Positions 18,445 to 28,695 of a DNA stretch of 64,000 bases are shown one piece after another (position 1 is the first letter of the stretch; each line of letters starts with the position of its first letter). The position numbers were made by a program, and so were the translations under genes. The notes below the pieces were generated by a model. That model saw only the letters and a program-made list of their open reading frames with translations, searched no databases and had not been told where the DNA came from. Origin of the DNA: Psychrobacter sp. 5A.1 (GTDB lineage Bacteria; Pseudomonadota; Gammaproteobacteria; Pseudomonadales; Moraxellaceae). The stretch covers positions 16,769-80,768 of the forward strand of contig NZ_JASDDJ010000004.1 of NCBI RefSeq assembly GCF_030407455.1. Reading direction: 5' to 3'.

Positions 18445-19173
18445 ATGTCATATCAATTTATCACTAGTGCCAAATTACCCACTCGTCACGGCGAGTTTGA
18501 TATTCATATCTTTGAAAATAGCGAGGGTCAGGAGCATGTCATGCTGACCGCTGGCCTGACTGTGGTCGATCAAAAGACAGGCGCGGTGGCTAGTCAACCT
18601 TCAAATGACACGGTATTAAGCCAACAAGACGAGACAGTAGCGAAGCAAGTGCCATTGGTTCGTATTCATTCTGAATGTCTAACAGGCGATGCATTTAGCT
18701 CACTAAAATGTGACTGCGGACCGCAGCTCAATACTGCCATGCAAGCCATTCAAGAGTCAGGTTGCGGTGCAATTTTGTATTTGCGTCAAGAAGGTCGTGG
18801 TATTGGTCTGACCAATAAGATTCGTGCGTACGCCCTCCAAGATCAAGGCCATGATACGTTGGATGCAAACCTCATGCTAGGACTGCCTGCGGATGCACGT
18901 GTTTATGACATGTGTGGGCCGATGCTTGCCCATATCGGTGTCGATGCCGTGAGACTCATCACCAACAATCCAAACAAGGTCGCTTATCTGACTGAGCATG
19001 GGATTGATGTTGTTGAACGCGTGCCATTATTAGTAGGGGTAAATGATATGAATGCTGAATACCTCGCGACCAAGCGTGACCGTATGGGACACTTGTTTGA
19101 TAAGGATATTAATATTGATAAAGATCTCCATCTCGACACAGACATCAACACAGCCATACACCTGAATAAATAA
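18445..19173 (+). CDS. ribA: GTP cyclohydrolase II
   Basis: First committed enzyme of riboflavin synthesis, opening GTP to the diaminopyrimidine. It shows the zinc-binding cysteines in [17 protein letters not shown], the GTP-binding loop [14 protein letters not shown], and the C-terminal [12 protein letters not shown]. It is a stand-alone RibA with no RibB domain. An insertion of about 25 polar residues ([20 protein letters not shown]) follows the first strands, and the Asp-rich C-terminal tail is unusual for the family. hemF follows after 22 bases, probably in the same transcript. Confidence 0.93.
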   Translation: MSYQFITSAKLPTRHGEFDIHIFENSEGQEHVMLTAGLTVVDQKTGAVASQPSNDTVLSQQDETVAKQVPLVRIHSECLTGDAFSSLKCDCGPQLNTAMQAIQESGCGAILYLRQEGRGIGLTNKIRAYALQDQGHDTLDANLMLGLPADARVYDMCGPMLAHIGVDAVRLITNNPNKVAYLTEHGIDVVERVPLLVGVNDMNAEYLATKRDRMGHLFDKDINIDKDLHLDTDINTAIHLNK

Positions 19174-19177
19174 ATAA

Positions 19178-20194
<1,017 letters not shown>

Positions 20195-20234
20195 GTTTTG
20201 TAAATAACGCAATATTCATATCTTTGGAAAAGTT

Positions 20235-20266
20235 AAAAAGGTCAGCTACGATAGCTGGCCTTTTTT
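20235..20266 (+). terminator. Terminator after hemF
   Basis: AGGTCAGCTA and TAGCTGGCCT (one G-T wobble) form the stem, followed by six T, about 40 bases after the hemF stop. Confidence 0.85.
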
Positions 20267-20473
20267 ATACTAATTGCCCCGTCCTGAAATATTACGAGGA
20301 TATAACAACTATATAATTACCATCGCGCAGATAACCGTTACAATAGAAGACGTTCTTTGGCAGCGACTGTGCTCAAAAGAATTTTTGATAGTGTATTGCA
20401 TAACAACATTTTAATATAAGGTGAGCGTCTGTAAGCGCGCTTATTATTAGCCAAGTTTAAAGGAGTAAGTCAT

Positions 20474-20950
20474 ATGGCACAGGTTTATACCAACAAATCA
20501 TTGAAATCCATCTTTGGCATCGCATTGATGACAGCCGCCCTAGGTTTAACGGCGTGTAGCACTTCAACTGAATCGAACCCTGACGTGGAAGCCCGTCAGA
20601 ACAACATGAAAAACTGGGGTGACGCGATGGGCGTCATGGGTGATATGGCAAAGGCACCTGACACATTTGATGCGGCTGTATTCAAAGAACAAGCAGCATT
20701 CTTGGCAGAAGATGCCGCCAATCCTTGGGGTCATTTCGCAGACAAAGCAGCAGTGGGTAATGCCACTGAAGCGGTTTGGTCTAATGCGGATGGTTTCCGT
20801 GCCGAAGCCGATAATTTCCAAAAGGTGACCGCTGAATTGAACGCTGCAGCGCAGACCGCCACGAGTATGGATGATGTAAAACCTGCCTTTGGTCAAGTTG
20901 GTGCAAGCTGTAAATCATGCCATACCGATTTTAAAGCCAAAACTGACTAG
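20474..20950 (+). CDS. Cytochrome c' (class II) lipoprotein
   Basis: A 158-residue protein with a lipoprotein signal (LGLTACSTS, lipobox Cys at about 28) and a four-helix cytochrome c' fold. The single heme site CKSCH lies near the C-terminus (VGASCKSCHTDFKAKTD), as expected for class II cytochromes. The family binds NO and other gases or carries electrons in the periplasm; here it would be anchored to a membrane. AAAGGAG precedes the ATG. The stop TAG at 20948-20950 is created by a MITE inserted exactly there; the sequence beyond the element (TAAGG) indicates the original stop was TAA. Confidence 0.87.
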   Translation: MAQVYTNKSLKSIFGIALMTAALGLTACSTSTESNPDVEARQNNMKNWGDAMGVMGDMAKAPDTFDAAVFKEQAAFLAEDAANPWGHFADKAAVGNATEAVWSNADGFRAEADNFQKVTAELNAAAQTATSMDDVKPAFGQVGASCKSCHTDFKAKTD

Positions 20951-21122
20951 GGCGTGTCCTCATTTTAAAAATGGTGATAAAAATGAGATAAATTGCTGTC
21001 AAACGAGGAAAATAGTGCAGATAATATCGAGATATTGACCAACTATTTGACGATATTTGGCAAAATTTAGCTGTTTCTAGCCCATTTAGAGGACACTCGT
21101 TTGAATTGAGGACACGCCCTAA
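20948..21122 (+). repeat. MITE-like element, family A, copy 2
   Basis: A 175-base element with near-perfect terminal repeats (GGGCGTGTCCTCA and TGAGGACACGCCC) flanked by TA/TA. It is oriented opposite to copies 1, 3 and 4. It has inserted into the stop codon of the cytochrome c' gene, changing TAA to TAG without changing the protein. Confidence 0.9.
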
Positions 21123-21173
21123 GGCGTACCCTCAATCTGAATATGAAATTTTCAAAATGAGAACACACCTTAA
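21121..21173 (+). repeat. Short deleted derivative of family A abutting copy 2
   Basis: About 53 bases starting AAGGCGTACCCTCA and ending TGAGAACACACCTTAA: both ends resemble degenerate family A termini with nearly all of the interior missing. It directly abuts copy 2. Confidence 0.5.
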
Positions 21174-21198
21174 GCTTCTATACTTATAGCAAGTAGAC

Positions 21199-21232
21199 AA
21201 AAACCGCCACATCAAATGACATGGCGGTTTTT
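21199..21232. terminator. Bidirectional terminator between cytochrome c' and mscS
   Basis: AAAAACCGCCA pairs with TGGCGGTTTTT around a short loop; A and T runs on both sides suit the convergent flanking genes. Confidence 0.85.
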
Positions 21233-21341
21233 CATTTCTAAAAATGTGGTTGAAGGCTATTTTCTAAAAACGATTTCTAAAAGCAATTTTTTGAAATCAG
21301 CTTTCTAAAACTAACTTGTTAAAAGTGGCTCATGGAGCCCA

Positions 21342-22316
21342 CTACTCTGCCACTGTCTTATTCGCATCAATAACTTGCTGTTCATTAATTTTTTTGACGA
21401 TAGAAGTCACTGAAGGATCACTCAAGTCGATCGTGCGTATTGGGAACGGAATGTTCACACCTGCCGCATCCAATGAGTTTTTGATGCCCACAATCACTTG
21501 ATGAATCGAGGCAACCTTGTTGGCTTGCGTACCATCTTCGATAAACCAACGTACCATTAAATCAATGGACGAACCACCAAAACCAGTGGCAATCACACTT
21601 GGCGTAGCCTTCTTTGACACGCTATCTATCTTATCTAAGGCCTTTATGATTTCAGCTTTGGCGGCTTCGATATCATCTTCATAGCCGATACCGACCGCCA
21701 CTTGCAGACGGCGCTGCTTATAGGCGGTATTGACCGTCAATGCTGACGTGTATAAATCTGAATTTGGAATCACTACTTGCCGACCGTCATACGTTTTGAT
21801 GGTAGTAGCACGGATTTTAATGTCTTCGACTGTTCCTTCATATTCACCAGACACTATCTGATCACCGATACGAAATGGCTCTGAAATCAGTAGCAAAATA
21901 CCAGAGAGTAGATTTTGAAAGATATCTTTAAAAGCAAAACCGATAGCGACTGAACCAATACCAAGTGCGCCTATTAATTTAGCGGGTGTAAATCCTGGCA
22001 CCGCGATGACCATCGCTATCATAAAGCCAATAAAGAAAATGAGCGCCCCGCCTACCCGCTGAAACACTTTGACCAAGTTCTGATGCCGACTGCGACTGCC
22101 CAATAGTTTATGGACGACTTTTTTGAAAACGATCGATAAAAACCAAAAAATTAGGACAACAATAATAGACGCCACAAAATATGGAATACGTTCAACAAAG
22201 CCAGTCAAAATATCATTTGCTGAATCAATAATGCTTTGATACGTTAATACATCCGTCGTTGTCGTTTCTGTAGCGGTCTCAGCACTCAGTGCAGTGTCTG
22301 CCTCAGAGGTTGGCAT
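21342..22316 (-). CDS. Small-conductance mechanosensitive channel, MscS family
   Basis: A 324-residue inner-membrane channel releasing solutes on hypo-osmotic shock. Membrane segments lie at about 45-68 and 85-108, followed by the pore-lining TM3 with the Gly/Ala pattern LIGALGIGSVAIGFAFKDIFQNLLSGILLL. The beta domain has EPFRIGDQIVSGEYEGTVEDIKIRATTIKTYDGRQVVIPNSDL. The C-terminal alpha/beta cage domain ends near 300. The N-terminus is Thr-rich and acidic. Size and layout are standard for E. coli-like MscS. Confidence 0.92.
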   Translation of the reverse strand: MPTSEADTALSAETATETTTTDVLTYQSIIDSANDILTGFVERIPYFVASIIVVLIFWFLSIVFKKVVHKLLGSRSRHQNLVKVFQRVGGALIFFIGFMIAMVIAVPGFTPAKLIGALGIGSVAIGFAFKDIFQNLLSGILLLISEPFRIGDQIVSGEYEGTVEDIKIRATTIKTYDGRQVVIPNSDLYTSALTVNTAYKQRRLQVAVGIGYEDDIEAAKAEIIKALDKIDSVSKKATPSVIATGFGGSSIDLMVRWFIEDGTQANKVASIHQVIVGIKNSLDAAGVNIPFPIRTIDLSDPSVTSIVKKINEQQVIDANKTVAE

Positions 22317-22370
22317 CTAGGTGTCACTCCTTTGGTTGGTCATATCGATCATTGTTTTTATTGATAAGTA

Positions 22371-22546
22371 TTAGGGCATGTCCTCAATTCAAACAATAGT
22401 TATCTAACTGGGCTAAAAATGGCTAAATTTTGCCAAACATCGTCAAATAGCTGGTCAATATCTCGATATTATCGACGCTATTTTTCTCGTTTGACGGCAA
22501 TTTATCTCATTTTTATCACCACTTGTGAAATGAGGACACACCCTAG
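22371..22546 (-). repeat. MITE-like element, family A, copy 3
   Basis: About 175 bases, ends GGGCATGTCCTCA and TGAGGACACACCC, flanked by TA. Interior closely matches copy 4. It lies between gloA and mscS, about 55 bases upstream of the mscS start. Confidence 0.9.
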
Positions 22547-22591
22547 CAACGAATACTTATCACACATTTAAAGCTTTCAAACGCTTGAAAC

Positions 22592-23161
22592 TTAGCCCAT
22601 CAAATCGGCTTGCACGATTTCAATCCAGTAGCCATCTACATCTTTGATAAAGGCAATGTTTTTCATGCTGCCATCTTCTGGACGTTTTTTGAATTCGACA
22701 TCGTTTTTGTCAAACCAAGCAACGGCTTCGTCTAAATTTGGTACGCTAAAACAAATGTGACCAAAACCTTGTGGATCTTGGTTACCATCATGATAGCTAA
22801 AGTCAGCTTTCGTTTCGGTACCATAGTTATGCGTCAACTCTAAGATACCGCGTTGTCGAAAGGCAAAGATTTCCAAATCATCGCCAGTTGGCAAGTTTTC
22901 GCGCTCGCTCTCGGTCAACTTGGCCAAGAAATATAAGTCGAATCCCATGTCAGGGAATTTTTTGACGGCAAGCAACGTCATACCCAAGACACCCGTATAA
23001 AATGCCAACGATTTGGCAGGATCTTTGACCCGTAGCATGGTGTGATTAAAGGTGAACCCTGTCGTCTGTGATGAGATGGCCTGAACACCATCAGTGCTGA
23101 CGCTACTAGCAGGCTGGGCTATGATGGAATCGCTATTGTTAGCGTTAGATGAAGTAGACAT
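22592..23161 (-). CDS. gloA: Lactoylglutathione lyase (glyoxalase I)
   Basis: A metal-dependent isomerase converting the methylglyoxal-glutathione hemithioacetal to S-lactoylglutathione. The glyoxalase fold is visible in TMLRVKDPAKSLAFYTGVLGM (metal His at the start), ILELTHNYGTE (metal Glu), GFGHICFSVPNLDEA (metal His) and GYWIEIVQADL (metal Glu). The ATG at 23161 follows AGGA at 5 bases; seven upstream codons in frame are excluded. The N-terminal ~35 residues are Ser/Asn-rich and extra compared with E. coli GloA (135 residues). Confidence 0.93.
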   Translation of the reverse strand: MSTSSNANNSDSIIAQPASSVSTDGVQAISSQTTGFTFNHTMLRVKDPAKSLAFYTGVLGMTLLAVKKFPDMGFDLYFLAKLTESERENLPTGDDLEIFAFRQRGILELTHNYGTETKADFSYHDGNQDPQGFGHICFSVPNLDEAVAWFDKNDVEFKKRPEDGSMKNIAFIKDVDGYWIEIVQADLMG

Positions 23162-23331
23162 AATTATCCTAATATAGTTCAAAAAATAAATGCATGAATA
23201 CGCGAATCACGATGGTCGTGATTCGTGTGGCTCTCTCATCATAATAAAAAATGGCAAAATAATTGATAAGGTTTTGTAAGAATGTGAACGAGGTATGTTC
23301 ATTTCTAAACGTTGTTTAGCTAGCTAGCTGA

Positions 23332-23970
23332 CTAACTGTCTAAAAAACGCACCTTTCCTGTCTCTAGGTCATATTCAGCACCGACTACAAGCAACTGACC
23401 ACTATTGGTCAAGTCCTCTAATGCCCGCGAGCCATGTTTGAGCTGGCTGACTGACATACGTACGTTGGCACGGATAGAGCGATCGACCAATTCATCTGCA
23501 TCGACGTCTTGACCATTGGCGGTTGCCAGTTCGTGCAAGTTGTAAACGCTTGGACGAATGCGATCAACAATAGATTGCAAGTTCGGTGAGTAGTTTTGCT
23601 CAGGATTAATCAATGTCTCAACGCAAGCAGTGACCGCACCGCAATGTGAGTGACCAAGCACCACTACCAGTTTAGTACCAAATTTTTCGGCGGCGAACTC
23701 AATCGAACCAATCTGTGACGGCGCAACCACGTTGCCTGCGACTCGAATGACAAATAAATCTCCCAAACCTTGATCAAATACAATCTCCACAGGCACACGA
23801 GCATCCGAACAGCCCAAAATAATGGCGAGAGGGTCTTGATCACGGACCAACTCTGGGCGGCGCTGCATACATTGATCTATATTAGTGAGGCTATCAACGT
23901 AGCGCTCGTTACCTTGTTTTAAAAGTTCGAGAGCTTCTTGACCTGTTTTTGGGCGTATATCAGTAGGCAT
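23332..23970 (-). CDS. Beta-class carbonic anhydrase
   Basis: A 212-residue zinc enzyme interconverting CO2 and bicarbonate. Zinc ligands and the catalytic dyad lie in CSDARVP (Cys-x-Asp-x-Arg) and GHSHCGAV (His-x-x-Cys), with the typical ERYVDSL near the N-terminus. No signal peptide, so cytoplasmic. Probably monocistronic; gloA lies downstream on the same strand about 170 bases away. Confidence 0.93.
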   Translation of the reverse strand: MPTDIRPKTGQEALELLKQGNERYVDSLTNIDQCMQRRPELVRDQDPLAIILGCSDARVPVEIVFDQGLGDLFVIRVAGNVVAPSQIGSIEFAAEKFGTKLVVVLGHSHCGAVTACVETLINPEQNYSPNLQSIVDRIRPSVYNLHELATANGQDVDADELVDRSIRANVRMSVSQLKHGSRALEDLTNSGQLLVVGAEYDLETGKVRFLDS

Positions 23971-24234
23971 GAGAGATCCTTTATCATCAATAATATTAGA
24001 GTTATAAACGGCTTTACATACGTGTCATCAAACATGGCGTGTTTAGAGCTATTTATGTTTGTCAGCCATAGTATGATTGTATAGGAATAAAAACCAAAAA
24101 ACGGTAAAAAAATTTGTCTAAATATCGCTAAGTGAATGTAGTTATACCTAAAAACATAAAGGCATATGTCACGACCGACGCCGTACAACTCGCGTAATTT
24201 ATAACGAACTTGCACTAATTTATATCAAGGGTTT

Positions 24235-24242
24235 GTTATAAT
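24235..24242 (+). promoter_or_regulatory. Candidate extended -10 promoter for potABC
   Basis: TGTTATAAT about 100 bases upstream of the potA ATG matches an extended -10; TTGCAC lies upstream with a long (21-base) spacer. The rest of the 374-base gap is AT-rich without a visible gene. Confidence 0.45.
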
Positions 24243-24344
24243 ACGCAACATTCAGACCGCGCTTACGCTCATGCCAATCCCTTTGAATACAGCGAGCTAC
24301 CTTGAGTACTGTATCGATATATTGGACGCTTAGGAACAAATATT

Positions 24345-25586
24345 ATGACAGACCCATCTCCAAACACGCATAACACCTCTGCGTCACCTCATGATGGTCA
24401 GGTACTGCTGCAACTGACTGGTCTAAAAAAAACCTATGATCAAACCGAAGTGCTCAAAAACATCAACCTCGATATCAAACATGGTGAATTTTTGACGCTG
24501 CTTGGCCCGTCCGGCTGTGGTAAGACAACATTGCTGCGCTTGATTGCAGGTTTTGAGCAACCAAACGCTGGAGCAATATATTTAGATGGCATGCAGATGG
24601 CAGGCTTGCCCGCTGATAAACGCCCAGTCAACACAGTATTTCAGCAGTATGCATTGTTCCCTCACATGACGGTTGCCCAAAACGTGGCTTATGGGCTAAA
24701 GCTAAAAAAAGTCCCCAAAGATGAGATTCAAACACGTGTACGTGAGATGCTCGCCATGGTACAGCTAGAGCACTTGGCCAACCGCAAACCGCAAGATTTG
24801 TCTGGTGGTCAGCAGCAGCGAGTTGCGATTGCGCGTGCTGTGATTAACCGACCTAAGCTCCTATTACTCGATGAGCCATTATCCGCGCTCGATCACAAAC
24901 TACGTTTGCAAATGCAGTCTGAGCTCAAGCGCCTGCAACGTGAGCTTGGCATTACCTTTGTCTTTGTCACTCATGACCAAGAAGAAGCGCTGTCGATGTC
25001 AGACCGTATTGCCGTGATGAAAGACGGCACGTTCCAGCAGATCGGTACGCCTATCGAGATTTATGAAACCCCTGCCAATTTATTCACGGCCAGATTTATC
25101 GGTGAGACCAATTTATTTAGAGCCGAAGTCAAAGGTGTCTATCCAGACCAGCCAGATCGTAATGGCAAAGTGACCAATGGCCGCATCGAAGTTGAAGTTT
25201 GTGAAGCCCAAGTACAAGATGGGCCGACCACATTACGCAATTTACGCCGCCCCAATTTTGCCAATGACGTGCAGGTAGGCGATATTGTTAATTTATTGCT
25301 GCGCCCTGAAGACTTACGAATTTATGACCCAAAAGATAGTGAGCATACTGGGCTATTGGGCCGCGTCATCGAGAGTAATTATAAAGGCAGCACGTTGGAT
25401 TCAATTATTGAATTGGCCAATGGTCATATCATCAAGGCATCTGAGTTTTTTGACGAGGACGACCCAAGCTTTGACTACAAATTAAATGAAGCGGTTAAAG
25501 TCTCATGGGTAGATGGTTGGGAATGGGTCTTGCCAGAAGATCCTGCAACCGTATCAGATGTGACCATACAAAAGGATGGTAGCTGA
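24345..25586 (+). CDS. potA: Polyamine ABC transporter ATP-binding protein (PotA-like)
   Basis: A 413-residue ABC ATPase. Walker [11 protein letters not shown]-loop [13 protein letters not shown], signature [14 protein letters not shown], Walker [13 protein letters not shown], and a switch His in [10 protein letters not shown]. The C-terminal ~130 residues form a TOBE regulatory domain. Q-loop and TOBE features place it with PotA/PotG of spermidine/putrescine importers. It overlaps the next gene by one base (TGATG), so the three genes form one operon. Confidence 0.9.
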   Translation: MTDPSPNTHNTSASPHDGQVLLQLTGLKKTYDQTEVLKNINLDIKHGEFLTLLGPSGCGKTTLLRLIAGFEQPNAGAIYLDGMQMAGLPADKRPVNTVFQQYALFPHMTVAQNVAYGLKLKKVPKDEIQTRVREMLAMVQLEHLANRKPQDLSGGQQQRVAIARAVINRPKLLLLDEPLSALDHKLRLQMQSELKRLQRELGITFVFVTHDQEEALSMSDRIAVMKDGTFQQIGTPIEIYETPANLFTARFIGETNLFRAEVKGVYPDQPDRNGKVTNGRIEVEVCEAQVQDGPTTLRNLRRPNFANDVQVGDIVNLLLRPEDLRIYDPKDSEHTGLLGRVIESNYKGSTLDSIIELANGHIIKASEFFDEDDPSFDYKLNEAVKVSWVDGWEWVLPEDPATVSDVTIQKDGS

Positions 25587-26464
25587 TGGCACGCAACCAC
25601 TTAGGCAGCAAAAGTCCATTTCGCACCGCCACGCTTTGGCTCATCTGGGGTTGGCTACTGATATTTGCGTTATTACCAAATATCTTGGTCATCGCGGTCA
25701 GCTTTTTGACCCGCGATAGCAGCGCCTTTATTAGCTTACCTGTCAGCATCGACAGCTATGTACGTATGATTGATCCGTTATATTTTGAGGTGTTTGTCCA
25801 TTCGCTGTGGATGGCTGGTATCACAACGGTTATCTGCTTGCTGCTTGGCTATCCTTTTGCATGGCTGGTTTCCAAGGCAAAAGTGCGTTGGCAGCCGCTG
25901 CTCATGATGTTACTGATACTGCCCTTTTGGACCAATTCTCTGGTGCGGACTTATGCATTAAAACTGCTCTTTGCTAACAATGGCTTGATCAATAAATCAT
26001 TGCTTGCCATCGGCGTGATTGATACGCCAATCGATATGTTATACACGCAAGGTGCGGTGATTGCAGGTCTCACCTATCTATTGTTTCCGTTTATGGTACT
26101 GCCACTATATGCAGTATTTACTGACTTACGCAATGATATGCTATTGGCTTCGCAGGATTTGGGTGCATCCAAAACACAAACCTTTTGGCATGTGGTATTA
26201 CCTTTAACGACACCAGGGATTATCTCTGGTGTACTGCTCGTGCTATTGCCTGCGATGGGCATGTTTTATGTGGCAGATATCTTGGGTGGTTCACGCAACT
26301 TACTGGTCGGTAACATCATCAAAAACCAGTTTTTGGATGCACGTGACTGGCCCTTTGGCGCGGCAGCTAGCGTGTTATTGACATTGGCAATGGCGGTATT
26401 ATTGCTCGCCTACCGCGCCAGTAGCCGCCGCATTGGCAAAACCGATTTTAGTGAGGTGGCCTAA
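25586..26464 (+). CDS. potB: Polyamine ABC transporter permease (PotB/PotH-like)
   Basis: A 292-residue inner-membrane permease with about six membrane helices. The ABC-contacting EAA loop reads DLRNDMLLASQDLGASKTQTFWHVVLPLTTPG, near residue 185-215. NSLVRTYALKLLFANNGLIN is typical of the PotB/PotH branch. It begins in the potA stop codon and its stop overlaps the start of the third gene, so translation is probably coupled. Confidence 0.9.
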   Translation: MARNHLGSKSPFRTATLWLIWGWLLIFALLPNILVIAVSFLTRDSSAFISLPVSIDSYVRMIDPLYFEVFVHSLWMAGITTVICLLLGYPFAWLVSKAKVRWQPLLMMLLILPFWTNSLVRTYALKLLFANNGLINKSLLAIGVIDTPIDMLYTQGAVIAGLTYLLFPFMVLPLYAVFTDLRNDMLLASQDLGASKTQTFWHVVLPLTTPGIISGVLLVLLPAMGMFYVADILGGSRNLLVGNIIKNQFLDARDWPFGAAASVLLTLAMAVLLLAYRASSRRIGKTDFSEVA

Positions 26465-27252
26465 TGTCTCATTCTCGTACGCTTAAGATTGGCAGTATCG
26501 CCGCCAAAGGCTATCTCAGCCTCATTTATACCCTGTTGTATTTGCCTATCCTTGTTTTGGTGGTGATGTCCTTTAATAAGTCAAAAATTGGCTATAACTG
26601 GGGCGGCTTTAGCCTAAAGTGGTATGAGTCGCTATTTAATAACCAAGCGATGCTAGATGCCTTTTGGCACTCGATTGTCTTAGGGTTGGTGGCAGCCACC
26701 GTCTCAACGTTGATAGGCACGCTTACAGCGCTGGCGTTACACCGTTATAATTTTCGTGGTAAAGGCTTATTAAATGGATTGCTATTTGTCCTGATGATGT
26801 CGCCTGAAATTGTATTGGCTATTTCATTGCTAACACTGTTTTTATTGATTGGTTTGCAATTGGGCTTTGTCTCACTGCTGTTGGCGCACATTACTTTTTG
26901 CTTACCCTTCGTCGTTATTACGGTCTTTGCGCGATTGAGTAGTTTAGATGAGCGCTTGATGGAAGCGGCACGTGATTTGGGTGCCAACGAATCCACCATG
27001 GTGCGCACGGTACTAATTCCAGTTATATTGCCCGCTGTCATGGCAGGTTGGTTGCTCGCCTTTACCTTATCGCTAGACGATGTGGTGGTTTCAACCTTTG
27101 TCACGGGGCCCAGCTATGAGATTTTACCGCTGCGTATTTATTCTATGGTGCGAGTAGGCCTCAAACCAGAGGTTAACGCTATTGGCACATTATTGCTGGT
27201 GGCTTCTTTGATATTGGTCATCATCTCACAGCTACTGTTACGCAAGCGCTAG
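26464..27252 (+). CDS. potC: Polyamine ABC transporter permease (PotC/PotI-like)
   Basis: A 262-residue partner permease with six predicted helices. The EAA loop DERLMEAARDLGANESTMVRTVLIPVILPA and the characteristic LSLDDVVVSTFVTGP near residue 205 match PotC/PotI. The operon ends here: no periplasmic substrate-binding PotD/PotF follows, so the binding protein must be encoded elsewhere. A family R repeat lies 15 bases downstream. Confidence 0.9.
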   Translation: MSHSRTLKIGSIAAKGYLSLIYTLLYLPILVLVVMSFNKSKIGYNWGGFSLKWYESLFNNQAMLDAFWHSIVLGLVAATVSTLIGTLTALALHRYNFRGKGLLNGLLFVLMMSPEIVLAISLLTLFLLIGLQLGFVSLLLAHITFCLPFVVITVFARLSSLDERLMEAARDLGANESTMVRTVLIPVILPAVMAGWLLAFTLSLDDVVVSTFVTGPSYEILPLRIYSMVRVGLKPEVNAIGTLLLVASLILVIISQLLLRKR

Positions 27253-27267
27253 CTGTGGAGGGCTCAT

Positions 27268-27334
27268 TAGGGCGTGTTTGATATTCGACCATGGCACTGA
27301 CAGAGACTATTTGTGAATATCAAACATGCTTTAA
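27268..27334 (+). repeat. Short inverted-repeat element, family R, copy 2
   Basis: About 67 bases, TAGGGCGTGTTTGATATTC to the complementary GAATATCAAACATGC, with the shared inner GACCATGGCACTGACAGAG. It lies directly after potC, where it could act as a 3' hairpin. Confidence 0.8.
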
Positions 27335-27409
27335 TCATACGCTATGAATGAAAATCAGCAACATATGTACTATAATGAATTTTTCTCACCTTAGCGGTTT
27401 GGTTATATT

Positions 27410-28300
27410 ATGCTTGAGCTCCGTCATCTTAATACATTAACCGCGCTACGAGCGCATGGTTCACTTGCAGCAGCGGCAGATGAGCTACACGTTACTGCTT
27501 CTGCCGTTTCGCATCAGTTAAAGGAGCTTGAGAATTATTACGATATCAGCTTGGTCAATCGTCGGACTCGCCCGCTTAGCTTTACGCCAGCAGGCAAAGC
27601 AGTATTGGCATTGGCCGACAGTATCTTGCCGCAAGTTACCCGTACCAAATCCAACCTTAAACGCTTAGCGCATGGTCAAGCAGGCAGGTTACGCCTAGCG
27701 TCTGAGTGCCATAGTTGCTTTGATTGGCTCATGCCGATACTGAACCACTATCGCCGTGAATGGTCGGATGTCGAGCTAGATTTTGCCACAGGGTTTGAAC
27801 CTGAGCCGCATCATTTATTGATGGAAGGTGATATTGATCTGCTTATTACTACCAGTGATTTGCCGCTTGACGGTATCAGCTATCAGCCATTGTTTGAATA
27901 TGAGAGCCGTTTGGTGCTCTCACCAACGCATGATTTGGCAACCCAAAATTTTATTGAACCAAATGATTTGACCAACGAGACTCTGATTGCTTATCCAGTA
28001 GAGGCCAAACGTCTCGATATTATTGCCAATTTTATGACACCCGCACAGATGAGCTTTAAAAGCGTTCGTACGACAGAGCTGACAGCGATGCTAATCCAGC
28101 TGGTCGCTAGTGAGCGCGGTGTGGCAGCATTACCTGATTGGGTCGTGGCTGAATATGAGAAAAAAGGCTGGGTCGTTTCGCGGAAGTTAGGTGCAGGTGT
28201 GCATTGTCAGCTTTATGCAGCAACGCGCATATCAAGCCAAGACACAGCGTACATGCAAGGGTTTGCGAATTTACTAGAAGGGATAGTGAAGCCGTTGTAG
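27410..28300 (+). CDS. metR: LysR-family regulator, MetR-like
   Basis: A 296-residue LysR-type regulator. The winged HTH is at residues 4-62 (LNTLTALRAHGSLAAAADELHVTASAVSHQLKELE). The effector domain has LRLASECHSCFDWLMPIL, a stretch diagnostic of MetR, which controls methionine synthesis genes with homocysteine as co-effector. The adjacent potABC and HNH genes are not known MetR targets, so its regulon is probably elsewhere. A -10-like TATAAT is at 27371-27376. Confidence 0.85.
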   Translation: MLELRHLNTLTALRAHGSLAAAADELHVTASAVSHQLKELENYYDISLVNRRTRPLSFTPAGKAVLALADSILPQVTRTKSNLKRLAHGQAGRLRLASECHSCFDWLMPILNHYRREWSDVELDFATGFEPEPHHLLMEGDIDLLITTSDLPLDGISYQPLFEYESRLVLSPTHDLATQNFIEPNDLTNETLIAYPVEAKRLDIIANFMTPAQMSFKSVRTTELTAMLIQLVASERGVAALPDWVVAEYEKKGWVVSRKLGAGVHCQLYAATRISSQDTAYMQGFANLLEGIVKPL

Positions 28301-28435
28301 TTTCATTACTAATTACTTTCTTATAGTTATAAAATATTAGCCACTTTTTCATATCGTAACGAATGTTATGGTAAATAATGGTTCCCTTGTGAGGACTTGA
28401 ATATTCGGCTGTAAGCTACGAATACAAGCGGTTTT

Positions 28436-28487
28436 GCTCACTGAAATAGTCCCAGTGTACTTCGTTGTGTACATGCAGTGAGCTTTT
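28436..28487 (+). terminator. Hairpin with T run downstream of metR
   Basis: GCTCACTG pairs with CAGTGAGC, with an inner GTGTAC stem around TTCGTT, followed by TTTT. It lies about 135 bases after the metR stop and may end that transcript; the distance leaves a separate small RNA possible. Confidence 0.5.
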
Positions 28488-28548
28488 AAATCATTATTCT
28501 TGTTTACTATAAGAGCTTTTATGCGGAGTATTGTGTAAAGATGTTTGC

Positions 28549-28695
28549 TTATAAACAAACACCAGTTTTCTCTGCTGCATAAGTAGCTTCATCCTTTGTG
28601 TATTCTTGAACTTCACAAAGTTGGTTTATTAGACCCTTATATGAGTAAGCATAATATTCAAGATGGTCTTTAGCTGATCTTACCGCTTGTTCTAC
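28549..28695 (-). pseudogene. Third Ltp repeat severed from the HNH gene by an in-frame TAG
   Basis: Directly after the TAG at 28696-28698 the same frame stays open for 48 codons to TAA (28549-28551). It reads VEQAVRSAKDHLEYYAYSY, then KGLINQLCEVQEYTKDEA, a clear third copy of the C-terminal repeat. The corresponding codon of the preceding repeat is TGG (Trp), so one G-to-A change explains the split. This third copy is the most diverged and may be decaying, or the stop may be read through. Confidence 0.8.

Noticed and set aside
28349..28558. 69-codon minus-strand frame downstream of the HNH gene
   Set aside because: It overlaps a structured hairpin and the end of the severed third repeat; no coding character.
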